Shown here one piece after another: positions 1 to 8,308 of a DNA stretch of 64,000 bases (positions are counted from its first letter, which is position 1; every line of letters begins with the position of its first letter). A program made the translations under genes and the position numbers. This stretch comes from Morinoia aosen (Eukaryota > Arthropoda > Malacostraca > Amphipoda > Talitridae). A model generated the notes under the pieces. The model was not told the origin of the DNA. It searched no databases and saw only the letters and a list, made by a program, of their open reading frames with translations. Location: NCBI GenBank assembly GCA_030386875.1, contig CM059570.1:28768192-28832191 (forward strand), given 5' to 3'.

Positions 1-33
1 TATAAAATTTATGCTAATACTACTTCTGCTCAG

Positions 34-220
34 GACGAGAAGCTGTCTGAGGACGACATGTACTCGCGGCGGCTGGACGGGGGGCTGTTCACGCTGCAGC
101 TGCTGGACTACGTGATGCTGTGCGTGTGCGCCGTGGGGCCGCCCAGCATCAAGCGCAGGGTCGTCAAGATGCTCAACCTCAGGAACGCCTCCGTCAAGAC
201 CATCAAGAACATCATCAGAG
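34..220 (+). CDS. CTNNBL1: CTNNBL1 penultimate coding exon (partial gene)
   Basis: This is an internal exon of beta-catenin-like protein 1, an armadillo-repeat nuclear protein of the Prp19/CDC5L spliceosome-associated complex. The exon follows a pyrimidine-containing acceptor ending CAG at 31-33 and ends at the donor GAG|GTACGG (220/221). It reads in phase from GAC at 34 and leaves one base of a split codon. The peptide contains DDMYSRRLDGGLFTLQLLDY and VVKMLNLRNASVKTIKNIIR, which resemble the C-terminal part of animal CTNNBL1 (RRLDAGLF, QILNMRGSS and HIIKEY in vertebrates). Codon use is GC-rich, unlike the AT-rich surroundings. Upstream exons lie outside the window. The ATG at 58 is an internal methionine, not the start. 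Gene assignment is from recalled family similarity. Confidence 0.85.
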
Positions 221-249
221 GTACGGGACCTCAAGTGCGGCGGGTTGAT

Positions 250-344
250 TAAACTGAAGTTCGGTATTCAACTCATATTTGAAGTTAATTGTAGTAAGCA
301 ATGGTGAAAGTGGCGAACATGAACTGGATCATGCCTTCATTTAG
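250..344 (+). repeat. Interspersed repeat, 5' half, split by LINE insertion
   Basis: The stretch ending CATGAACTGGATCATGCC and TTCATTTAG recurs at 11960-12060 in the same orientation and near 11715-11830 on the opposite strand. The text upstream (CTCATATTTGAAG, TGTAGTAA) also aligns with the inverted copy. This copy stops at ATTTAG (339-344) where the CR1-like LINE begins. Its 3' half resumes at 10520. Confidence 0.7.
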
Positions 345-371
345 TGTGTTGGAACCATCCAAGTGTGTTGA

Positions 372-815
372 GTGAACATCCAATTGTGTTGGAACTGTAG
401 GTCACTCTATCCAAAATTGGAAGAGGTACAATGTACTATTACTGAACTTAAATATAACCTAGACGTGATTAGCTTCACCGAAAGCTGGCTAGATGACTCG
501 ACTAAAAACATGATTCGATTTGAAAATTATCATAGTTACCATTCGCTAAGAAAAAACCAGCGGGGCGGAGGCATCAGCACATATATATCTAACCACATCG
601 ACTCGAGAACCATAGCAAGTGCAACAATGAATCAGGATCATATAGAATCACTCTTCGTGGAACTGTCTAGAGATGGTAAACGCATTGTGCTTGGAACGGT
701 GTATAGGCCTCCTACAGCCTGCCCTATATCCTTCCTGAATGAGCTGAATCGTATTATTTCTCAGTTAAACAGGCCCTTATACAATGACATAATAATATGC
801 GGTGACTTCAATTAT
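372..815 (+). pseudogene. CR1/Jockey-type LINE endonuclease, N-terminal fragment
   Basis: This is the first two thirds of an AP-like endonuclease/exonuclease/phosphatase domain, which nicks target DNA for target-primed reverse transcription. Visible motifs in order are LCWNCRSL near the start, LDVISFTESWLDD (metal-binding E), RGGGISTYIS, VLGTVYRPP and IIICGDFN (catalytic D and N). The frame opens at GTG with a stop just upstream, so no true ATG is present and the element is 5' truncated or starts elsewhere. Homology ends right after GDFN at about 812; the expected SDH motif is absent. The reverse transcriptase of the same family type resumes at about 8270. Confidence 0.75.
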
Positions 816-1047
816 GAATAAATATAAAGAAACGTCAAGCGTACCTAGCCCTCCTTTGCGAAGGGCGAATATCTAGAGAAACGTATAACCGATTCAGAAA
901 TGGAAATATCACTGTTCCCTTTACCAATTTTACTGGCATCGAACTCGAAGTATTTTCTTACGGTTATTTGATGTGCAACTTTCTTTTTGTGGTTTAGGGA
1001 ACAAATAAGAAAAACAGACAAGGATTTTATATAGGTTACCCGTGCTC

Positions 1048-1076
1048 AGGTGCGGGTATCCAGCCCACCCGCACCT
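1048..1076 (+). other. Hairpin in the 5' UTR of the I-like LINE
   Basis: AGGTGCGGGT at 1048-1057 is the exact reverse complement of ACCCGCACCT at 1067-1076, with a 9-base loop. It lies about 350 bp upstream of the gag start. It may mark the 5' end of the element or a structured leader; its function is unknown. Confidence 0.5.
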
Positions 1077-1421
1077 TCTCGTGGTGGTGCCGTTAGTACA
1101 CCCACTACGACTACTGTCATCCGTACAACCTGTTGTACTGGGATAGCGGCTTGATTATTGTAATAGTTTATCGCCAATCAGAATTATTGTGGGTGGAACC
1201 AACGCGGGGGGCACCTCGGTGCTCTAGGTTTTGAATTTCTTTTTCATTTTGGTTTACTACGCGTTCGTTAGTGTAAGGTGAAAAACTAGGTTGCATAACC
1301 TACTAAATCGTGTATTGTTCCAATTTTGTGTTAAATTTGTAGTTTTGTTCTTAAGCCTAAAATTAAGAGTAAAAACGCCAACCCTGATCCCGGAGGCCGA
1401 CGGCCTCTGGGGTCGGGCATC

Positions 1422-3815
1422 ATGCCCAGAGGAGCGAGAGGCTCGCGGTCCGGAGGTAAGCGCGCAGGCAGCGAGCGCAAGCCGGACTTGGGAAATCCAG
1501 GAAAACGAGAAACTTTGCCAAACCCCATCAAGTCAATCAGGACACCAATCAACAGGGAAACTCTCGAGTCTACAAGCGGTAATGATGGAGGAGTCCTGGT
1601 GGAGCGTCGTGGGGCTACGGCCGTGGGCGCAGCGGCCCTGCAAACCACGTCTGAGCGGGTGAGCGAGGTGGAGAGGAGAGTGAGCGGGCTGATGCAGAGT
1701 CTGAATGAGATGGGACGGGGCGGCGACGTTCGGGACGTACAGAGTGGCGACCCAGCAACAGTGGAAACATCTACGGAGGAGAGAATCAAAAAAGTGGAAC
1801 TGGCTGTGAGCCAACTGTCGGACATCATTGGTAAAATAACAAACCCTCCAGAAGGAAAACAAAAACCTGTCAGTCCCCCTAGACCTACCAGGAAGCGAAA
1901 ATATGTCCCCCTGGACCTCATGGAATTTCCAAGCACAGAGACATTCATGCGCTTTTACTGCATGAAATTCAAACCAGAAACTAAACGCAACCTCAATCCG
2001 TATGCAATAAAGGCCAGCGTCATAAATGCTACGGGACTTCCTCCCAAGTCAATTACCACCAGCGGCAAAGATAGCTTCACAGTCGAAGCAAGGGACAACA
2101 AACAAGGACAAGCCATGCTGACCATCACTAGTGTGAATAGCGTGCCCTGCAAAGTCATGCTCCACCCAAGACTGAACAAATCCAAAGGACTCATCTATAT
2201 CAATGAGTACAACATGAGCGACTTCGACGAGTTTGCAGCGGGACTGAAGGAAGCTTACAACATCAGCAACGTCATTGACGCTACCTTCATTAAAACCAGA
2301 CGTGAACAAACCAGCGCCCTTATTCTCGAATTCAACTCCGAAACACCCCCCAGCTATATATATATTCCAGGCGAACGTACGGACACGCCAGTTTATCCAT
2401 ACATTGATAAACCCATGCACTGCTCCAACTGCCAACTGTACGGTCACACCAAAAAACGCTGCAACAGGCCACCAACCTGCGCAAAGTGCGGCACTGCGGG
2501 ACACTCAAGCGATCAGTGCCTAGAAGCACAAGCCAAATGTCTCCATTGCCGCGGCCCCCACCCAGTGAAAAGCAAAATGTGTCCTAAGCATATTGAAGAA
2601 CAGAAAATAGTGGAAATTCAAGCAAAGCACAAAGTGGGCATCCGTCGCGCAAGACAGCTTTACCACGACTCAGACGAATACTCAGAAAAAACATCAAAAT
2701 CTTTCACCAAGCACTTTCTCTGCAAAATGGATGCAACAGAAAAACGCAAGCTCTCACCGTGGATTCTGGAGAAAAGCATACAACTAGAACTTGGGACTAA
2801 ACCCAAACGCATTTCCTCTAAGGGGAACGATTCGTTTATAATTGAAATCGACAACTCACGCCAGAGCGATTCAGTCCGCAGCATAAAGTCAATCAATAAC
2901 ATACCTGTCACCATTTCAGAATATTGCCACCCCAACGCCGCCAAAGGACTCGTTTACATATACGAGTATGACCTGTCCGATTTTGAGAACTTCCGCAAGG
3001 GACTCAAAGAGGACCATGACCTCTACGATGTGACCAAGGCAACATGGATTCGACCCAAGAACCCACTCGCCCAACCATTGCTACTAACTTTCCGTGGAGA
3101 CCTTCCAGAATATCTAACAGTGCCAGGCGAACAATCAAAAAGCAAAGTATACGCCTACGTACCACGTCCAATGCTTTGCAAAATATGCCTGGAATACGGG
3201 CATACACAAAAGTGGTGCTCAAGCAACACCACAATCTGTGCTCGGTGTGACAACGCCAATCACAGTGCCACAGAATGTACCAGCCCAAAAATAGAATGTC
3301 ACCACTGTGGCCAAAACCATCTCACTGGATCCATTAAATGCATTGAATTCAAATACCAACAAGAAATAGTAACAATACAACACAAATTTAGACTCAGTAG
3401 AGCCCAAGCCAAAGCTAAATTGGATTCAGAATGCCCGCAGTATCGGCGCTCCTTTGTCAGTGCAGTGCAGACGACCGCCCCCAATGCAGCGTCAAGTCAA
3501 ATCCCACCAAGGGAAGTGGAATCTCCGAGGTCTGCTGCAGACAATCCCGCCAAGCCGGCGGACTGTAGCACGCGAAGAAAGCGGAAAAACTCCGAACATC
3601 AGGAACGTCCAACGGAAAAGAAACAACTAACAGAGGCAGTGTGTATGAATCCTGATACCGGCGAACTGTATACCACATCAATACAAATGACCCCAACTTA
3701 CGATTCCGCTCTCAGCGATTGTGAAATAACCAGCGAAAACAACCCTGCAGTCAGAAAAGAAACCGAGGAAATTTTCTACGAATATACAACAAATCCATCC
3801 AGACCTGAGCAATGA
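1422..3815 (+). CDS. I-like LINE ORF1, gag-like nucleocapsid with duplicated core
   Basis: A 797-residue RNA-binding gag protein. Residues 1-160 are basic and low complexity with a probable coiled coil (SERVSEVERRVSGLMQ). Two homologous modules follow, at residues about 165-412 and 426-665. Each has an alpha/beta region (DSFTVEARDN and GLIYINEYNMSDFDEF in copy 1; DSFIIEIDNS and GLVYIYEYDLSDFENF in copy 2). Each region is followed by three zinc knuckles: copy 1 CSNCQLYGHTKKRC, CAKCGTAGHSSDQC, CLHCRGPHPVKSKMC; copy 2 CKICLEYGHTQKWC, CARCDNANHSATEC, CHHCGQNHLTGSIKC. Related I-type gags usually have one such module with two or three knuckles. The tail is charged and disordered. The stop codon overlaps the pol start (ATGA). 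Confidence 0.85.
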   Translation: MPRGARGSRSGGKRAGSERKPDLGNPGKRETLPNPIKSIRTPINRETLESTSGNDGGVLVERRGATAVGAAALQTTSERVSEVERRVSGLMQSLNEMGRGGDVRDVQSGDPATVETSTEERIKKVELAVSQLSDIIGKITNPPEGKQKPVSPPRPTRKRKYVPLDLMEFPSTETFMRFYCMKFKPETKRNLNPYAIKASVINATGLPPKSITTSGKDSFTVEARDNKQGQAMLTITSVNSVPCKVMLHPRLNKSKGLIYINEYNMSDFDEFAAGLKEAYNISNVIDATFIKTRREQTSALILEFNSETPPSYIYIPGERTDTPVYPYIDKPMHCSNCQLYGHTKKRCNRPPTCAKCGTAGHSSDQCLEAQAKCLHCRGPHPVKSKMCPKHIEEQKIVEIQAKHKVGIRRARQLYHDSDEYSEKTSKSFTKHFLCKMDATEKRKLSPWILEKSIQLELGTKPKRISSKGNDSFIIEIDNSRQSDSVRSIKSINNIPVTISEYCHPNAAKGLVYIYEYDLSDFENFRKGLKEDHDLYDVTKATWIRPKNPLAQPLLLTFRGDLPEYLTVPGEQSKSKVYAYVPRPMLCKICLEYGHTQKWCSSNTTICARCDNANHSATECTSPKIECHHCGQNHLTGSIKCIEFKYQQEIVTIQHKFRLSRAQAKAKLDSECPQYRRSFVSAVQTTAPNAASSQIPPREVESPRSAADNPAKPADCSTRRKRKNSEHQERPTEKKQLTEAVCMNPDTGELYTTSIQMTPTYDSALSDCEITSENNPAVRKETEEIFYEYTTNPSRPEQ

Positions 3816-6800
3816 ATAACCCAACCTCAATTCTACAATGGAACTGCCAAGGAGTTCGAGCCAATAAAGACGATCTGCTGGAATTGATACACCAGCACCG
3901 ACCAGCAGTCGTAGCACTACAGGAAACCAAGCTATGGCACAATTGCACATTCTCTATACCCCAATACTCCCTTCTCATCAAGCATGGCCACTTTAACTTC
4001 ACCCCCCATGGAGGGGTGGGTTTGCTTATTCATAACTCGGTCCCATTCAGAGAACACGTTTTGACGTCTCAGCTTCAAGTCATCGCAGCCACCATCCAAC
4101 TCAGTCGGCCGATCACAGTCGCCTCCATATACACGTCAAGAAACCATAGCCTTACCCTAGAAGCACTTCGTGACCTAGAAAATCAACTCCCTACTCCAAG
4201 CATTATTATGGGGGACTTCAACAGTCATAACACAATTTGGGGATGCAGAACCACGGACACTCGGGGGCGCATTCTTGAACAGTACATAGAACAGTCAAAT
4301 TTCATCCTACTGAATACGGGATCCCCAACCAGAATCTCGTATAACTCCGAATCCGCCATAGACCTAACATTAGCCTCTCCCCGCCTGAACGCAGATTTGG
4401 AGTGGTCCACCTGTCTCTCTCCTGAGGACAGCGATCACTGCCCGATCCTAATCCAGCTAATGAACGCTCAACAATGCGAGCCTGGCAGAAAAGTGTGGTG
4501 CCTGAAAAGAGCAGATTGGCTCTCATATGAAAACCACCCAAAGTGGAACGAGCTTGAAATCGCGCCTGAAACCAACTGTGAAGAGCACCTCCAAGCCATC
4601 ATTAATGCCATACAAGCAGTAGCTGCAGAATGCATACCCACTATTGAAATTAAAACCTTTTTTCCAAAGCCCTACTGGAGCGCAAAACTGACCGAAACAC
4701 GACGAAACCGCGAACGCCTATACCAAAAGTACCGCCAGACTAGATCGGTACAAAATGCTCTTCGTTGGAAAAGAGCACGAGCGATCCACAGAAACCTCCT
4801 ACGTGAAGAAAAGCGGAAAGCGTGGATAAGTTTCGCAAATACGTTCACCATAAATACACCTCTAACAACAGTTTATGCAAATATCCGCAAAATAAAAGGC
4901 CAACCCCAACGAAGAATATCTATCTTACAAGAATATCTATCTTACAATACTACCTTTGCCACCGTACCCCAAATAGCAAACAAGCTAGCGATGACATTCA
5001 GCAATACAAGCAGAGCCACCAACTACCCTGTCGAATTCCAACGAGAAAGAGAAAAGGTCCAAAACGAAGGTTTGAATTTTTCATCCACCAACTCTGAAGT
5101 GTACAACCTACCGTTCTCGGCCGCAGAATTAGAGACTGCTTTATATAACACCAAAGACACCTCTCCTGGAGCCGACCAAATCTCCTACCAAATGCTAAAG
5201 CACCTACCCGAAGCCGGCAAGCAGCACCTACTATCGATGATGAACAAACTTTGGCTAAACGGCTATTTCCCTCCAAGCTGGCGGGAAGTCATTATAATCC
5301 CCTTTCCAAAACCGCACAAATCTCCACAGTCGCCCCAAAATTACAGACCCATCGCACTAACCAGTTGCCTCTGCAAAACAATGGAACGTCTTGTCAGCAA
5401 TAGACTCGTGGACTTCTGTGACATGCATGGCTGCCTCACGAACATCCAGTGCGGCGGTAGGCGAAGCAGATCTACAACCGACCACCTAGTGCGCCTTGAA
5501 ACTACGATCAGGAGAGCTTTCGTACACAATGAACACTTTGTGAGTGTGTTCTTTGACCTTACAAAAGCGTATGACACAACATGGAAATTCGGAATAATGC
5601 GGGACCTTCACCATATGAAACTACGAGGAAGACTCCCCTCGTTCATCCAAGAATTCCTGCGCGATCGGACCTTTAGGGTCCGAATAAATAATTATTTGTC
5701 TGACCCCTTCCCGCAAGAAGAAGGCGTCCCGCAGGGCTCAGTGCTCTCGGTCACCCGTTTCGCCATTAAAATCAATGGTATCGCCTCTCTGATCCCTCAG
5801 GATCCGCGATTTCATGCCTCACTTTTTGTCGACGACTTCCAGCTCGGCTATCGGCATAGTGACCTAAATGTTATAAAAACCAAACTCCAGGAATGTATCA
5901 ATCGTGCCGTACGATGGACGCAGATGAACGGTTTCACTTTCTCAACAGAAAAATCCAAAGCCGTACACTTCACCACGTTGCCCGGTATTCAAATGCCCAT
6001 ACCTCTAAAAATAGAAAATCAAGAGATCGAGTTTGTAGAGGAAATCAAATTTCTTGGACTTACCTGGGACGCAAAACTCTCATGGAAGAAACACATTGAT
6101 GAAATTATAGCCAAATGCAAGAAAGGATGTGCTATGCTCAAATCCATATCTTCTCACGATTGGGGAGGGGACCAGCACATTCTCCTCCACATGTATAAAC
6201 TTTTTGTTCGGTCAATAATGGACTACGGATGCATTGTCTACGCATCGGCTGCCAACACCACCCTCAAGCGCTTGGATCCCGTCGCTAACGACTGTCTACG
6301 TCTCGCTACCGGAGCCTTCAAGTCCACACCTGTCGCAAGCCTCCAAGTTCTAACTGGCGAAATGCCACTGAACCTGCGAAGGCAGTTGCTTTCCTTAAAA
6401 TATTATTTTAAAATGAAGAGCCACTTGGGCAACCCAGCATTTAACTCTGTTATCCCACCTACTGACAGAAGATTGTTCATAAATAAGAAAGTTATGCCTT
6501 CATTTGCCATTCGCACCCTCAATATCATGGAACCTCTAGATCTTGAACCCCCTTATATTAAACCCTTTTTTTCTTACCGCCTACTGAACATTGACGTCCC
6601 AACATGGAACACGGGCACTGTCGACATAAACCTGGAACTAACAGCCCTAAAAAAGGAAACTACCCATCCAACCACATACATCCAAGAATACCGCCGACTA
6701 AAAACCGAAAACTACCAAGGCTTCAGTGCAATCTTCACAGATGGATCCAAAAGCGGCGACGGCGTTGGCGCGGCTGCATTCTGTAGCAGCAGTCAGAAGC

Positions 6801-7435
6801 AGATTTCACTTCCCCATACAGCCAGTATATTCACTGCAGAACTGTATGCTATTGATTTAGCACTACATATCATTCGTGATCATTCTGAAAACCAATTTAT
6901 TATTTTTTGCGATTCTCTGAGTGTGTTGCGAGTTCTCCTTGACAAACGAACGGACCATCCTCAAGCCCGCCTTCTCCAACATCAGATTCGCGACCTTGCC
7001 CAGAACCATAAAACCACCAAATTTTGCTGGATCCCCAGCCATGTGGGGATTCGAGGTAACGAGACCGCCGATAGCCTAGCAAAAGCAGCTGCACTTCGCC
7101 CACCCGAGCGAGTCCCAACCTTTTATAGGGACAGGTTCTCGGTACTTGAGAGGAGGATCGACGGCAAGTGGAGAGAAGACTGGCACCAGCGGAGGAGCCT
7201 CATGCACGAGGCCCATTTGGAACCGGGATCATGGCCCAGAAGAAAACTGCCACGCCGAGTGGAAGTCATATTAAATCGACTCAGAAGCGGCCACACCTAC
7301 CTCACCCACAGCTACCTCATGAACAGTGAGGTACAGGAGCCCCCACCTGGCTGCCCTCTGTGCCTGGAGGCGCGCCTCACGGTGCGCCACCTACTCATCG
7401 ACTGCGCTGCGCAACACGCGAAGACAGTGCTTTGA
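3812..7435 (+). CDS. I-like LINE ORF2: endonuclease, reverse transcriptase, RNase H
   Basis: 1207 residues carrying out target nicking, first-strand synthesis and RNA removal. Endonuclease, about residues 5-220: LQWNCQGVRANK, VALQETK, IIMGDFNSHN, SEDSDHCP-type SDH motif (EDSDHCPIL). RT, about 445-860: SPGADQ, YRPIALTS, FFDLTKAYD, EEGVPQGSVLS, and FVDD in place of the commoner FADD, with both catalytic aspartates kept. RNase H, about 970-1100: FTDGSKSG, FTAELYAI, FCDSLSVL, SHVGIRGNETAD, so all four acidic residues are present. C-terminal CPLCLEARL...HLLIDC gives a C-x2-C-x8-H-x4-C motif. The frame ends early at TGA 7433-7435 because of a frameshift near 7415. The ATG overlaps the gag stop, suggesting reinitiation. 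Confidence 0.9.
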   Translation: MNNPTSILQWNCQGVRANKDDLLELIHQHRPAVVALQETKLWHNCTFSIPQYSLLIKHGHFNFTPHGGVGLLIHNSVPFREHVLTSQLQVIAATIQLSRPITVASIYTSRNHSLTLEALRDLENQLPTPSIIMGDFNSHNTIWGCRTTDTRGRILEQYIEQSNFILLNTGSPTRISYNSESAIDLTLASPRLNADLEWSTCLSPEDSDHCPILIQLMNAQQCEPGRKVWCLKRADWLSYENHPKWNELEIAPETNCEEHLQAIINAIQAVAAECIPTIEIKTFFPKPYWSAKLTETRRNRERLYQKYRQTRSVQNALRWKRARAIHRNLLREEKRKAWISFANTFTINTPLTTVYANIRKIKGQPQRRISILQEYLSYNTTFATVPQIANKLAMTFSNTSRATNYPVEFQREREKVQNEGLNFSSTNSEVYNLPFSAAELETALYNTKDTSPGADQISYQMLKHLPEAGKQHLLSMMNKLWLNGYFPPSWREVIIIPFPKPHKSPQSPQNYRPIALTSCLCKTMERLVSNRLVDFCDMHGCLTNIQCGGRRSRSTTDHLVRLETTIRRAFVHNEHFVSVFFDLTKAYDTTWKFGIMRDLHHMKLRGRLPSFIQEFLRDRTFRVRINNYLSDPFPQEEGVPQGSVLSVTRFAIKINGIASLIPQDPRFHASLFVDDFQLGYRHSDLNVIKTKLQECINRAVRWTQMNGFTFSTEKSKAVHFTTLPGIQMPIPLKIENQEIEFVEEIKFLGLTWDAKLSWKKHIDEIIAKCKKGCAMLKSISSHDWGGDQHILLHMYKLFVRSIMDYGCIVYASAANTTLKRLDPVANDCLRLATGAFKSTPVASLQVLTGEMPLNLRRQLLSLKYYFKMKSHLGNPAFNSVIPPTDRRLFINKKVMPSFAIRTLNIMEPLDLEPPYIKPFFSYRLLNIDVPTWNTGTVDINLELTALKKETTHPTTYIQEYRRLKTENYQGFSAIFTDGSKSGDGVGAAAFCSSSQKQISLPHTASIFTAELYAIDLALHIIRDHSENQFIIFCDSLSVLRVLLDKRTDHPQARLLQHQIRDLAQNHKTTKFCWIPSHVGIRGNETADSLAKAAALRPPERVPTFYRDRFSVLERRIDGKWREDWHQRRSLMHEAHLEPGSWPRRKLPRRVEVILNRLRSGHTYLTHSYLMNSEVQEPPPGCPLCLEARLTVRHLLIDCAAQHAKTVL

Positions 7436-7550
7436 TGTCTTCTCTGACAATAGCCGGCTACCTTCAGTAAGCAATATACTTGGTCACAATGCGTACGTAG
7501 ATCAGCTGGTTACCTTTCTTCAAAAAATAAATGCTTACGACATGATCTGA
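7416..7550 (+). pseudogene. Frameshifted C-terminal tail of I-like pol
   Basis: One frame over from pol, the reading RRQCFDVFSDNSRLPSVSNI then LGHNAYVDQLVTFLQKINAY runs to a TGA ending at 7550. Tails of I/R1-type pol proteins have this form after the zinc-knuckle-like motif: a short charged stretch, a LPS.S.ILG-like motif and a hydrophobic helix. The parent frame changes from 3812-phase to this phase near 7410-7420, consistent with one inserted base or two deleted bases. Without it the protein would end at 7550 at about 1245 residues. Confidence 0.7.
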
Positions 7551-8270
7551 TACGGGGAAATGTTCGGGCTCCTAACTTGTGGCTCTTCATGTTGTATTAC
7601 TTGAAGAGATTTAACGGGAAGCCGCGCCGTAGGGCTTTATAGCCAGACGTGATATCGTTTTGGAAGTTTGAAGATGAAGAAACTGTAATATGGCCGGGCG
7701 CGCTGCGTTGATACCTCGGGGGTTTCAGCGTGGGTAAGGCGTCCGGCCATAAATGGGTGGGCAGCTGAAACCCCCTACGGGGTTTGGCTGCTCAGTGCGT
7801 TCGAATGAGATGTGTTGTGTACAAACTTTATTGGGGAGACACTTGTAATCTTGAGTTGTAATTATGACCATGATGCTCAGATAATTCTGATGTTTCAAAT
7901 AATAGCAATATTTATCTTGTGTGCTTATCTGGAAGAGTCAGATACGAATTAAAATGTGTGACCTTCGGTGCAATATAGTTTAAGTAACTGAAGCGCTAGC
8001 AAACCCATGTTACTACTACCACTACCACTACTGCTCAAACTCCTAAAAATTACGACCCTTCACTAACCCAAACCGTGCATCATCAAAATTTACTCGCTAA
8101 TTGTCTTTCTTGTATGTCCAGTGCGACGTATCATAATGCGTGAATCTCTTGTATCTTGCTGTTGTCTGCCTTAATCAGAATATCTGAGTTTTCCCGGCCA
8201 TCGCCGGGGGGGTCCACATTGGCGTTGCGCTGGCGACCCCGGTAGAAACGTTTCCGTAAAATTATTATTA
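7551..8270 (+). other. 3' UTR of I-like LINE with two hairpins
   Basis: Non-coding, about 720 bp. AAACCCC (7768-7774) pairs with GGGGTTT (7779-7785) around CTAC, with weaker outer pairing. CCCGGC (8193-8198) pairs with GCCGGG (8203-8208) around CATC. The region ends in TAAAATTATTATTAT, a short trinucleotide-like tail as seen in I-type elements. The hairpins near the 3' end could be recognised by the reverse transcriptase; this is inference. Confidence 0.5.
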
Positions 8271-8308
8271 TCAGAAACTATGTAACAAACCAGATAAGAA
8301 CATCAAAA

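Larger units (their letters stand above)
1030..8270 (+). mobile_element. I-like non-LTR retrotransposon, nearly full length, nested in the CR1-like LINE
   Basis: A two-ORF LINE: gag (1422-3815) and pol (3812-7435) with endonuclease, RT, RNase H and a C-terminal zinc-knuckle-like motif. This architecture is known for the I, R1 and LOA lineages. The 5' UTR contains a strong hairpin and the 3' UTR two more. The 3' boundary is near ATTATTATTAT at 8261-8271, where host-LINE coding resumes (QKLCNKPDKN). The 5' boundary is uncertain: 816-1030 is not assigned to either element. No clean target duplication was found. Both ORFs are long and open except for one frameshift near the end of pol, so the insertion looks recent. 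Confidence 0.7.

Noticed and set aside
818..1000. Open frame KKRQAYLALLCEGRIS... of about 60 codons between the two LINEs
   Set aside because: No family recognised, no ATG at its start, and it sits in a region of uncertain origin at an insertion border.
1331..1948. 205-codon minus-strand frame across the gag start
   Set aside because: Antisense shadow of the gag ORF, whose zinc-knuckle homology is clear on the plus strand.
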